Of a stretch of DNA of 22,754 bases, positions 1-8,154 are shown piece by piece; the stretch's first letter is position 1, and every line of letters begins with the position of its first letter. Source of the stretch: Pelargonium cotyledonis (Eukaryota > Streptophyta > Magnoliopsida > Geraniales > Geraniaceae); the NCBI GenBank assembly GCA_036897625.1, contig JAYMTA010000962.1, forward strand, positions 1-22,754. Direction: 5' to 3'. Both the position numbers and the translations under genes were made by a program. The notes under the pieces were generated by a model. The model searched no databases. It had not been told where the DNA came from and saw nothing but the letters and a program-made list of their open reading frames with translations.

Positions 1-292
1 TTTTATCGTCTCTTTGAGTCCTCCATGTGCCGCTCTTCGTAACCCTATCCCATCTCTTCCCCTTCTCAGCGCCCTTCTTCTTCAACTTTGTAAAAACGTA
101 CGTCTCCGCCGTATCTTGGTCTTGCTCCAATCCTTTCCTCCATTCCTCTCCGTCTCCATCCCCATAGATATCGCACTCCACCACCTCCCTGCAACTCCCC
201 AGCCCACCCCTTATCCTCGGATAAAGAAATTCCAATACGATTTCTTGCTCCGTAGGACAGAATCTAAAGCCTACTGGAACCGTCACTGCCAT
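1..292 (-). CDS. NAC-domain transcription factor, 5' part, runs off the left edge
   Basis: The minus strand reads open from an ATG at 292 to the window edge (97 codons), beginning MAVTVPVGFRFCPTEQEIV. Visible NAC subdomains are A (PVGFRFCPTEQEIVLEFLY, residues 6-24), B (around VVECDIYGDGDGEEW) and the start of C (VFTKLKKKGAEKGKRWDRV, then SGTWRTQRDD). NAC proteins are plant-specific DNA-binding transcription factors. The closest relative in the window is the complete NAC gene at 8518-10076: the block from TKLKKKG to TWRTQRDD is nearly identical, but this copy lacks that gene's 35-residue N-terminal leader. There is no intron between subdomains A and C, as in the complete copy. No stop or frameshift is visible, so it could be functional, but subdomains D, E and the C-terminus lie outside the window. 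A long plus-strand reading frame over the same bases is its antisense shadow. Confidence 0.85.
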   Translation of the reverse strand, partial: MAVTVPVGFRFCPTEQEIVLEFLYPRIRGGLGSCREVVECDIYGDGDGEEWRKGLEQDQDTAETYVFTKLKKKGAEKGKRWDRVTKSGTWRTQRDDK

Positions 293-342
293 TGATGATG
301 AAAAGGGTTGATGAATGATAATGATTAATGAAGATGTTGATT

Positions 343-461
343 ACCTATCTATCTATATATATATATTCACAGAAACCAGAAAAATTGACAAGTTGACGCA
401 TCAAATAGGTATATATGGGCAATTTATTTTACTGGGCCAAGATTGGGTATGATGGGCTTGC
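343..461 (-). promoter_or_regulatory. Putative promoter of the left-edge NAC gene
   Basis: Read on the minus strand, an alternating TA run (about 350-366) lies roughly 60-75 bp upstream of the ATG and could serve as a TATA box. It merges into a short (ATCT)n tract at 341-352. Farther upstream, 425-461 contains TGGGCC and TGGGCT motifs on the plus strand, similar to site II elements. The same arrangement recurs upstream of the complete NAC gene at 10287-10324, so the block is shared promoter sequence. The transcription start is not known. Confidence 0.4.
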
Positions 462-764
462 TTTCTATATATGGTTACTCTCCATTTTTCTTATCCTCTT
501 TGAAGGTCTTATCTTCACATCAAAGATTCAAAGTCACAGCCTAAAGAAGGACCATCCGTCTAATAAATTAAGTAGCCGTTAAGATCCAAGACCCTCTTAG
601 TTAGAGGAACCAAACTTCTTAAAAGTTTCTATATATCCATGGTTTCTCTATTTTTTTTAGCGTTTTTTTAAGGTCTCAATGCAATATGGACCTACATTGT
701 GAATGCTCATCGAAACAATGATTATTGGGTTGTCACGATTAAAAACACGACAATGGTGAAAATT
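462..764. other. Upstream spacer, no gene seen
   Basis: AT-rich sequence between the NAC promoter block and the decayed LINE. It holds no reading frame of recognisable origin and no repeat that I could identify. A poly(T) tract lies at 651-667. Confidence 0.5.
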
Positions 765-2365
765 TGGGCTTTTATGCTCTTTGCAAAAGCTTTTCTGTCG
801 CCCAAATATATACATTCCGAATCAAAGCATCCAAAGTCGAACAATGGGGAAAGTACTTAACCTTGAACACTCTACTAAAAAGAGAGTTTGGAATGGTCTC
901 CAGACGCCATACTTGTTTTTGCAAGAAAAGATATGCTAAATTGACAAAATTGACGGAACCAGAAACCCCGGCCCCTATGGATTTATGAGAGCAAAGAACG
1001 TTTCAGGACTTCCAATGGGTACCCCTCCCTCTCCCACCTTCGACTTCCACCAAAAATTACTAATTATGGATTCGATCTTATTGCAAATCGAAACTGGAAG
1101 GAGGTAGACACTCATTACATATGCCAAAATGGCTTGAAGCACGGACTTAATCAAAACTTGTTTGTCGGCCTTTGAAAGAGCCTTCGAGGACCAGGACGCG
1201 ACTCGTGCGCAAACCCGATCAACCACCTCATCAAACACACTAACTCTACGACCACCCACTCCTGCCGGAGCCCCAAGGTAATAATCGAATCCAGGGACCA
1301 CAACAATTCACAAACTGCCAGCAATAGCCAATTGAGTTCCATCCACTGTATTTGATCTAAACATTATAGAAGACTTGTCAAAATTTACCCCGTTGACCCG
1401 ATCTTTGCTCATATATATGTTACACTTCTTTAACTAGATTCTCCTCATTCGTTGTAGCCCAGAAAAATATAAGCGCATCGTTTGCCAAAAATAGATGGGA
1501 AATCAAAGGGGCTCTTCTAGCAACTCAAACGAAGCAACACGAAGAGACCCTCGACAACCATAATAATCAAATGTGGGGATATGGGATCCCCTAACGCTTG
1601 GGAACAAAAGCCTCCGAGTGACCTTTTGCAAATTCAACCCCAAAAGAAACCGAACTAACACAACTCATCATCAACGTCTCAATCCAGCGGTCATGGAAGC
1701 CTAACCGAACCATCATTTGCGATAGAAAATTAAATCTCATTCGATGCTATTGTACGCTATGGCCATGTCCAGTTTTAGGGCCCCCATCCAAATTGACCCA
1801 ACGTGCGTTTCCGAAGCGAGCGAAAAGGCTCGTTAGCCAAACAAATGTTGTCCGAAATTAGCCTTCCCGGAATAAACGCACTTTACGTGTCCGAAATTAT
1901 GCAATTTAGAATCGGCTTTAAACGATTAGCTAGGACCTACGATATAATTTTGTATACCGCATTGCATAAAACGATCGGACGAAGGTCACCAACCGGATAT
2001 CGACTTCTTAGAAATGAGAACCAAAATAGTTTCATTAAGCTAGTTAGGAGTGCGTCCACTTCTAAGAATCGGCGAACAACTCCTCCATATATCCGGTCCA
2101 ATTATGCGCAAAAAAGGTTGGGAGAATGCCTAGTTCAAACCGGCCCGGGAGTTTTGTCCGGATGCATCGAGTCAATAGATTCCTTGATTTCGGATTGATC
2201 AAATTCCGCAAGAAGCTGCTCATATTGCTCCACAGTCACTCTTGGCTGCACACACTGTAACAAGCCCATATCACCAATACCTCTTGCACGAAATTGACCC
2301 ATGTAAAATTGCTTAATCAATTCACGGATAGCATCCCCGCCCACTAGCCGAGGCCGCTCTATCAA
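765..2365 (-). mobile_element. Decayed L1-type LINE reverse transcriptase (non-LTR retrotransposon)
   Basis: Read on the minus strand, conserved plant-LINE segments follow one another in the right order but in shifting frames. A pre-RT segment ends in DSMHPDKTPGP (2365-2137). Next come LRPIVLCNAVYKIIS and AFIPGRLISDNICLANE (about 2000-1830), LKLDMAIAY (motif A, about 1780), and ISHLFLANDALIFF (about 1500-1460), where the usual F/Y-A-D-D has become LAND, so the first catalytic aspartate is Asn. FDKSSIMFRSNTVDGTQLA, then DYYLGAPAGVGGRRVSVFDE and SICNKIESIISNFWW, fill about 1390-1045. A maturase-like tail (KQVWRLETIPNSLFSRVFK) runs to about 770. Many stop codons and several frameshifts show it is dead. 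The 5' end, including the endonuclease, and the 3' end are missing. No target-site duplication was found. Confidence 0.85.
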
Positions 2366-2767
2366 AAATATTAGTTAGCCCTTTGTTTTCAATATATTTT
2401 GAATTAGTTAAATTAGATCATCTAAACATAATATTTGAGTCTTCCTGTGGATTTAGTTACAATACGTTTGTAAAATTATATAATTTTGTCTCATATACTT
2501 AATTTGTTGGCATTTCGACTTATTATATTCATATTACAACAAGAAGTCTACCTTAACTATCATTTGTTGAAAATGAAAAAAGAAAGTCGTAAAGTTGCAT
2601 TACATGGAACTCACACATGAGAGAGTATACCATTTAATTAATTATATATAAGATAATTAATAATATTGAATGAGACAACCGAACATAGTTGGCTGAAAAA
2701 ATAGTATTCTTCATATTTTGAATACCTTTTTGGTATGCGTTTTCAACTATTAGTATCTATAAAATAA
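2366..2767. other. AT-rich spacer, nothing recognised
   Basis: About 400 bp of AT-rich sequence between the LINE remnant and the first Stowaway-like MITE. I see no coding potential, RNA gene or clear repeat. Confidence 0.5.
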
Positions 2768-3003
2768 TAATTCATCCGTTCCAAAATGAGTGTTATGTTT
2801 TTATTTTTTGCAAAAATTAAGAATTACCTGATAATTTAGTGTGTTTCCAATATTACATTTACTTTTTAACCTACACCTAATGTACATAAGTGATAAGAGT
2901 AATATGAAAAAAGAATAATATAATAATCTAAAAATAAAAACAGGACACTCATGACAAAAAATTTAGATAAACAATACATTCATTTTGGACGGAATGAGCA
3001 GTA
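2768..3003. mobile_element. Stowaway-like MITE, copy 1
   Basis: A 236-bp non-coding element bounded by TA dinucleotides. The left end reads TTCATCCGTTCCAAAATGAG and the complement of the right end reads TGCTCATTCCGTCCAAAATG, both degenerate forms of the Stowaway terminus (CTCCCTCCGTCCCAAAAT). Stowaway MITEs are non-autonomous relatives of Tc1/mariner transposons and duplicate a TA target. The internal stretch TTTGCAAAAATTAAGAATTA and the following TTTAGTGTGTTTCCAATATT recur in inverted orientation in the element at 5101-5359, so both belong to one family. The termini are more diverged here, so this is probably the older copy. Confidence 0.75.
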
Positions 3004-3513
3004 TAATATTTGAATACATATCCTATATTGTTTATTCACTGATACTCAAGTAACTAATTAACAAACTAATCGGGTATGATTTGCAAATAAATACAAATAG
3101 TTGTCGAAGTTTCTAAAAGTTAATTAAGAGGACTTGAAGTTTCTAAAAGTAGAATAATGAGCTTTGTAGGACATTAATGTTTCTTGAACTTAAATAATTA
3201 TCTAGAACACAAATCCTACCTGTTGGAAGTGCTTTGGTAAATTATATCCTATCCGTTCGTTTAATAAGTTTATTGATATAAATAGAGGATAATTTCATTT
3301 GCTCAAACCATGCATTTGAGAATTTGTAATCAATCTATTATCTATCAAATACAATGACTTTTATATTTCAAAATCATTATTCTACTTTAATTCTCATTTC
3401 AGTCACACTTAATTGGATGAACAAAAAATTAATCAAGTAAACGCAAAAGTGTTCAAAGATAATTAAGTATTACGTAAAATTTACAATGATAAAAAACATT
3501 GCAATATATTTGT
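3004..3513. other. AT-rich spacer
   Basis: There is no gene. A 15-bp direct repeat (GAAGTTTCTAAAAGT) occurs at about 3107 and 3137. The remainder is AT-rich with scattered poly(A). Confidence 0.5.
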
Positions 3514-3606
3514 TTACATATAAAGAAAATCCACTATAATCTCTTGCTCCGATGGGCAAAACCGAATAACGTCACCTCTCACTCCCTCTCCCGCTGCCGT
3601 TGAAAA
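3514..3606 (-). pseudogene. NAC gene 5' remnant (subdomain A only)
   Basis: The minus-strand frame reads STAAGEGVRGDVIRFCPSEQ, then EIIVDFLYM and a stop at 3514-3516. The RFCPSEQEIIVDFLY portion matches NAC subdomain A of both other copies in the window (RFCPTEQEIVLEFLY in the left-edge gene; CFRPSEEEIVVHFLY in the complete gene). Nothing downstream of subdomain A survives; the sequence becomes AT-rich spacer. Upstream on the minus strand, AAAAGGGTTGATGA (about 3668-3681) matches the 5' leader of the left-edge NAC gene, and an alternating TA run at about 3772-3787 may be the old TATA box. This is best read as a truncated third NAC copy. Confidence 0.7.
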
Positions 3607-3724
3607 GGAAGTGGATTATAAGAAGTTCCCTACTCTTGTCCTCTATCTGATCATCATCTTACTTGTTTAAAAGGGTTGATGATGATGACACCAACGACTC
3701 TACCTCTCACTCCCGCTCTCTCTC
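3573..3724. repeat. Local duplication in the NAC remnant leader
   Basis: The motif ACCTCTCACTCCC followed by a CT-rich stretch occurs at 3573-3595 and again at 3702-3724, about 130 bp apart. GATCATCATCTT and GATGATGATGAC lie between the copies. This suggests a small tandem duplication inside the 5' leader of the NAC remnant, which would explain why its TATA-like run lies farther from the coding remnant than in the left-edge gene. Confidence 0.4.
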
Positions 3725-3966
3725 ACCCATGAACATGATGAAGTTAATTTGTTGCTTCAAAACTTCTTTCTGAATATATATATATAGCCGACCAAAATTA
3801 AACCGCGGTTAGGCGCAACAAGAGTTATATAATTAGATATTCAATTTATCCCAACTGCAAAAATACCAATTTCATATATTTGTTCATTTGTGATAATTTT
3901 TTTATTTTATTAATCTATTTATTATATTAGAAAAAACTAATTATGTAAAATAAAATAATTAGTTTA

Positions 3967-4302
3967 TGAAGACAATAGGTAGGACATGTTGATGTATGGC
4001 ACAAAAAAGAACTACGCTGCGACTTGGTCCCCTAAATTTTGGGGAACGTACGTAGAGGAGCCCTTATAATTCATTTGGGTCTAGCTGCTGTTATAAAATA
4101 AAATAATAAAAAAATCGTTCTAATTCACCCTAATTACTTTTAACCAAAGTACTGCTAATGCTGAGTTTAATTGTTTGAATCTCTGAATTAGTAGCTGTAA
4201 TAAACATTGCTAGCTTGTGCAAGAAGCTTGACGTAAACTTCCTCTAGCTAACATAGTTACTATTCATTTGCTTGTGGTGCAAGAAAACATTTATACAATT
4301 GC
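3967..4302 (+). repeat. Copy of the NAC 3' flank, inverted relative to 8155-8504
   Basis: This stretch reads, with small indels, like the complement of 8155-8504. Shared blocks in order are GGTAGGACATGTTGATGTAT, AAAAGAACTACG, the pair CCCCTAAATTT and ACGTACGTAGAG, CCTTATAATTCATTTGGGTC, TTTTAACCAAAGTACTGCTA, AATTAGTAGCTGTAA, AAACTTCCTCTAGC, ACATAGTTACTA and CATTTGCTTG. The homology begins about 15 bp after the stop codon of the complete NAC gene, so it corresponds to that gene's 3' UTR and terminator region. No NAC coding sequence precedes it on the plus strand. Either a third NAC copy in plus orientation lost its coding part, or the flank was copied by rearrangement. Confidence 0.85.
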
Positions 4303-4704
4303 GCGCCAATCATATAGAGTATATATCTCCTTTTTTGTATTTTTTTTTTTTATCCAAGAGTATATATCTACTCTTGTATACTAACTCTTGAATATGGTTC
4401 CGGCGAGCCAATTGGTGTCTAAATTTAGTCGGGCAGTTGGCCCCGCTGAATTTTGTTAATTTTTAATATACTGCATATTTATCTTATAAAATTCTAGAAT
4501 TTATGTATATTATTAGATATTAAAAAAAATCAATTTCGCCCCCCACAAAATTTTGAAGCTTTATCCAATAGTTTTATAAAATTTTATTCATGTTCTTTGC
4601 CCCCACAAAATAGAAACTATTTGGATTTGTCCATGCATGTAAGATTAGAGTACTGAGAAAAGTACTCTTGATATACAAATCACATTGATGACTGTATTCT
4701 TTTA
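4303..4704. other. AT-rich spacer
   Basis: There is no gene. The motifs CCCCCCACAAAATTTT (about 4540) and GCCCCCACAAAATAG (about 4598) are near repeats. I recognised no transposon. Confidence 0.4.
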
Positions 4705-4971
4705 CTCACATTGGGACGTAACGATTTGGTCTTCAATGACAATTTTCCGTCCATCACTGGCACGGTTCTCCGGGTGTAAAGTTTGGCTCTTTCATTAGTT
4801 TTCTGTATTGATCAATCTTTCTCTGTTAATTTTTCTTTTTCCTCTTGGGTGGCCGACCCTTTAGCTTGTCTATGCTAGGATTGGTGCACGTTCGCTTGTA
4901 CTTTTATTTTTACCCGCTCGGGTTATTTAAATAAAAGGTACCGCTTATTTATCAAAAAAAAAATATCGGTC
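4705..4971 (+). mobile_element. LINE 3' end, 5'-truncated
   Basis: The plus strand starts with a LINE C-terminal coding scrap, RNDLVFNDNFPSITGTVLRV followed by a stop where Trp is expected, then SLALSLVFCID. A 3' UTR ends in AATAAAAGGTACCGCTTATT and an A10 tract at 4960-4969. The coding scrap aligns with RNQFVFCHQFPSLEDTIFRI in the minus-strand copy at 6096-6570, and both share the tail AATAAAAnGTACCGCTT. They therefore belong to one LINE family. The 5' end is uncertain, and no target-site duplication was seen. Confidence 0.65.
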
Positions 4972-5100
4972 TATAAACAATTTGTCGATGTCTAGTAGTA
5001 TGTGAAGATAAAACATTTGAATTCTTGACTGTTCCTCTAAAATTTTAAATTATGTAACTACACACAATGGTTTAAGCTTATACTGCCAAAAGGAAAAAAA

Positions 5101-5359
5101 TACTCGCTCCGTCCCAAAATGAGTGTCTTGTTTGTCTGAATTTTTTGTCCCAAAATAAGTGTCTTGTTTCTATTTTTATGCTATTATATTAGTGCTCTTC
5201 CTATATTACCCTTATCACCTATGCATATGGGCACATCTGCACATGGGGTGTAGGTGAAGAAAGTGAGGGTTATATTGGAAACACACTAAATTATCTTGTA
5301 ATTCTTAATTTTTGCAAAAAAAATGGAAACAAGACACTCATTTTGAGACGGAGGGAGTA
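5101..5359. mobile_element. Stowaway-like MITE, copy 2
   Basis: A 259-bp element with near-perfect terminal inverted repeats. The left end is TACTCGCTCCGTCCCAAAAT followed by GAGTGTCTTGTT; the complement of the right end is TACTCCCTCCGTCTCAAAAT followed by the same GAGTGTCTTGTT. Both ends are flanked by TA, the usual target duplication. It is non-coding. The left TIR is followed by a second partial copy of itself (TCCCAAAATAAGTGTCTTGTTT at about 5148), a nested terminal repeat. It is related to 2768-3003 in opposite orientation. The intact TIRs suggest more recent activity than copy 1. Confidence 0.9.
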
Positions 5360-5908
5360 ATATTTTTGGATGGAAAAAGTGTAATATTATTAGTAGAATT
5401 TCAGATGCATTGTTATAGGTTACTCATTTTTTTTCATATAAACTTATTATTTCACACACTGCACCATTATATTCTCCCTCATACATTGTACCTAAATTTA
5501 TTTATCAGTGCGTGCAAAATCAGGGAAAAATATTTTAATCCATGCGAAGGGATTTTTTAATATTGGATCTAGTAAATATTAAAAAATGATTTTTTTCTAT
5601 TGGTTGTAAAATGAGATATTTTAACATTATATCTGGGCATTCAAATAGAAACATTAGATATGGTAAATTATAATGCTCATGCATGTTGCAAGAAATCTGA
5701 GACGGGTTTGTGTTTGGAGAAAAGAGACTGGTGATTTCAGTTTTTTTGCTTCTCTCTACGTGAGCATATAGGCTCTAAGGTCTTGTATGGATTCTGTACA
5801 ACCCTCATTTTGGTTTCCTGTAGGAGCTGCCATGCAAGTGGGCTCGGGATAATGTAGAAATACCAAGTACATATTTTTATATAAAATATTTCTTTGAGGT
5901 GTAAGTAA
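5360..5908. other. Spacer, possibly containing decayed LINE sequence
   Basis: There is no supported gene. A segment GTGGGCTCGGGATAA near 5840 resembles TTGGGCTCGGGATAG in the RNase H remnant at about 5950 and may be more of the same decayed element. The rest is AT-rich. Confidence 0.35.
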
Positions 5909-6100
5909 GTAAGGGAAGTAGAAGCGCTAGCTGCGAGGGAAGCCGTTACTTGGGCTCGGGATAGAGGATGGCTAGATATGATCATTATTGAATCTGATGC
6001 TTAGGCAGCGGTTCATGCGGTGCAGGTGGAAGGGAAGGAGGATTTCGGTGCCTTCAGCTTGATTTTGAATGATATCCGTCATATAACAGATGTTTTTTAA
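5909..6100 (+). pseudogene. RNase H-like domain fragment of plant LINE type (RVT_3)
   Basis: The plus-strand frame reads VREVEALAAREAVTWARDRG, then WLDMIIIESDA, an internal TAG, and AAVHAVQVEGKEDFGAFSLI with LNDIRHITDVF before a stop at 6098-6100. The E of EALAAREA and the D of IESDA match conserved acidic residues of the RNase H fold used by plant L1 elements and by RVT_3 proteins. The N-terminal strands with the first catalytic Asp are missing, and a stop interrupts the frame, so it is non-functional. It abuts, in opposite orientation, the 3' end of the LINE at 6096-6570. Confidence 0.7.
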
Positions 6101-6570
6101 TTTATTTATAAGCAAGCGGTACATTTTATTGAAAAATCACGAATGCCAAATTAAAAGTACAATGTAGATCGCCAAACATAAGCTCAAGATGAGACGGGAA
6201 AACAATCCAAGAACTAAAAACAATGGAATTACAAATGGAATTATCGAAACAATTGAGTAAAGAGTAGCTAAAGCTCTGGATGCGAAAGATGGTATCTTCC
6301 AAACTAGGGAACTGATGACAAAAGACGAATTGATTTCGGGCCAACCTAATATACCGAAAAGCAAGTAGACACATCGAGACCCAAACTCGCTGACTCAGCT
6401 TCCCTCCATGGATGCCCAATGACCAAGAGGAGATAAGAGAGAGGCAGTCACCAGGTAAAGCTAAACGGACCCCCACCACTTCATAATACCGAACCAAAAC
6501 GGGCAAAGAATTAGATTCCTACCTTATTGCGAAACACCACAAACCAAAAAAATTCTTGCTCGGGATACTA
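6096..6570 (-). mobile_element. LINE 3' end, minus strand, truncated
   Basis: The minus strand encodes the C-terminal part of a LINE ORF2: GVRLALPGDCLSLISSWSLG, then GGKLSQRVWVSMCLLAFRYI and RLARNQFVFCHQFPSLEDTI, up to a stop at 6126-6128. The tail AATAAAATGTACCGCTTGCT is followed by an A-rich end at about 6096-6106. The pattern (LPG, GGKL, a hydrophobic W-rich stretch, then RN-x-VF) is typical of the region after the RT zinc-knuckle in plant LINEs. The 126-codon frame from 6506 is uninterrupted, so the copy is fairly young. It lacks the RT and endonuclease. It is the same family as 4705-4971. Confidence 0.7.
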
Positions 6571-6930
6571 TCAAGGACTTTAGAATAAGTGTTATTTTGG
6601 AGTGTTCGTAACGTCGTTCTTATTAGTAACCTTACGAGTTTGTGTTAACATATAACATGCTAGCTAGTTGAAATTATTTATACGAATCCCACATGTATCA
6701 ACCTCACATATGTGCTATGATCTCAATGAATCGAGTTATGATTATCCAAAATTTTGCATAATGCATGTGCTCTTATTGAAACTCATACTTAATTAAAAGA
6801 CGTAATAAAAGGTTTATTATATATTAAGCCTTTGTTAGCAACTTGCAAGCTATACAAGCATGCTTGTTTAGGCAGTGCATGTGCATGAATATTATATTCG
6901 AATCATGTGAATGTGGATGTTGATTTTTTA
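6571..6930. other. AT-rich spacer
   Basis: No gene or recognisable element was seen between the LINE end and the CACTA-type MITE. Confidence 0.5.
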
Positions 6931-7228
6931 CACTACAAGAAATCTCACTTTTGGTGGCGGCAAAAAAAATATTGTCACCAATAAGTATACAAAAGTTGGG
7001 TTTAGCAATGGTAACAAGCCCAACATCGATGAAAATATGGGCCCATCACTTTTGGTGACAGCATTCTAATCACTAAAAGTATACTTTCCGTAACAAATTA
7101 GTTCCAGTCATGCACTTAGGACTTTTGGTGACAAGACTTTTGCTTACAACAAAGATTAACTTTTGGTGATAGGATGTGAGTTTAAACGACGGAAATGGCT
7201 GTCACGGAAAGTGAAATTTCTTGTAGTG
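6931..7228. mobile_element. CACTA-type MITE
   Basis: A 298-bp element beginning CACTACAAGAAATCTCACTT and ending, on the complement, CACTACAAGAAATTTCACTT. The CACTACAAGAAA terminus is diagnostic of the CACTA (En/Spm) superfamily. The interior is non-coding and repeats the motif TTTTGGTGAC or its relatives several times, as sub-terminal repeats of this group do. The flanking trinucleotides are TTA and ATT, so a clean 3-bp target duplication is not visible. It is non-autonomous, with no transposase. Confidence 0.85.
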
Positions 7229-7440
7229 ATTATTTCTTACTATATATTTTTGTACATTCTATTATGTGTATCTAGCAATATTTTTTTTGTAAAATTCTCT
7301 TCTCATTCATTCTTATTATCCGATTTCGGATGATGTAAGCTAAAATCAAGAGTCAGAAAAATAATATTGCTTTAAGATCAACGAGGCCTTCTCCTATATA
7401 AAAGCATCATAAACATCCCATTAGCTCTTCTAAGGCTAAA
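7229..7440. other. Short spacer
   Basis: AT-rich sequence with no gene or clear repeat. Confidence 0.5.
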
Positions 7441-7581
7441 GTTGTCTTTCGTCAATCGTATTTGAACTCTGAACAATCCATTTGCCGTTGAGTGGATTCG
7501 GACACCGGTGGTTATAAACCAAAAAAAAAAAAAAAAAGTTGTCTTTCGTCAATCGTATTCGAACTCTGAACAATCCATTTG
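7441..7581 (+). mobile_element. Tiny poly(A)-tailed retro-insert between 44-bp direct repeats
   Basis: A 44-bp sequence starting GTTGTCTTTCGTCAATCGTA occurs at 7441-7484 and 7538-7581 with one mismatch (T/C). Between the copies is a 53-bp insert: 36 bp of unique sequence (CCGTTGAGTGGATTCGGACA and on) followed by an A17 tract. A poly(A) end plus flanking direct repeats is the signature of target-primed retrotransposition of a strongly 5'-truncated LINE or SINE. The flanking repeat is longer than the usual target duplication. The parent element is not identified. Confidence 0.6.
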
Positions 7582-8154
7582 ATGGCTCCAACCTAAAGTT
7601 CATTATTTTTGAAGACCGGTACGTCTTCGAAAAATTTAGCTTCTAAGATGTTCAATGTCGATTTGGAGCAAGATATGGGGCCTCCGCTCCTTTGAGAGCA
7701 ACGGTAATGTACGTACGTAGAGACTGCTTCTCCAATTCTTGAATACTTGGTCGTTGAAGACTGAAAATCTCAAAAATGCACACACACACACACAAACAAT
7801 GCAAGATTGTTTTAACCGAGCATGTAGTACATAATACAAATATTAAAAAAAAAATTTAACATGAACCGCAAGCAAAGTAGAGCAGATGTTGCTACACATT
7901 AGCTACTTATTCGTGTAGCTAGTATTGGGTTCATCTCTTCCACCTCCTTCATTTCATGATTATTTATCACAATGCAAATATTCAACAGTCTCTAATACCA
8001 GTTTCTTAGGAGGAAGAAATAATAGATTCAATGGTACAAACACAAGTGAAACAGTATGTTATAACATACGAGGAAGTTGCAACATTTGATATTGGGTCAG
8101 AAATGATCAAATTAAAAGGGAGATCTATATAAAAGTTTAAAAATTCAAACTATA
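7582..8154. other. Spacer with a (CA)n microsatellite
   Basis: Intergenic sequence downstream of the complete NAC gene. It contains a CA dinucleotide repeat at 7779-7794 and a poly(A) tract near 7846. I found no coding region that I could support. Confidence 0.5.

Noticed and set aside
14..295. Plus-strand reading frame of 93 codons
   Set aside because: It is the antisense of the NAC coding frame; the minus-strand product has clear NAC subdomains and this one resembles nothing.
1803..2198. 131-codon plus-strand frame
   Set aside because: The minus strand of the same bases encodes conserved RT segments of the decayed LINE; the plus frame is accidental.
3100..3160. 15-bp direct repeat GAAGTTTCTAAAAGT
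   Set aside because: Too short and in AT-rich DNA; it is probably a local slippage product without a defined element.
4160..4260. Possible microRNA hairpin in the inverted flank copy
   Set aside because: No local stem of adequate length is seen; the inverted match is to a segment about 4 kb away.
5312..5560. 82-codon plus-strand frame
   Set aside because: It begins inside the right end of the Stowaway-like MITE and continues into AT-rich spacer, with no family resemblance.
6126..6506. 126-codon minus-strand frame as a host gene
   Set aside because: The residues match the C-terminal part of LINE ORF2, and the poly(A)-type tail follows directly, so it is transposon sequence.
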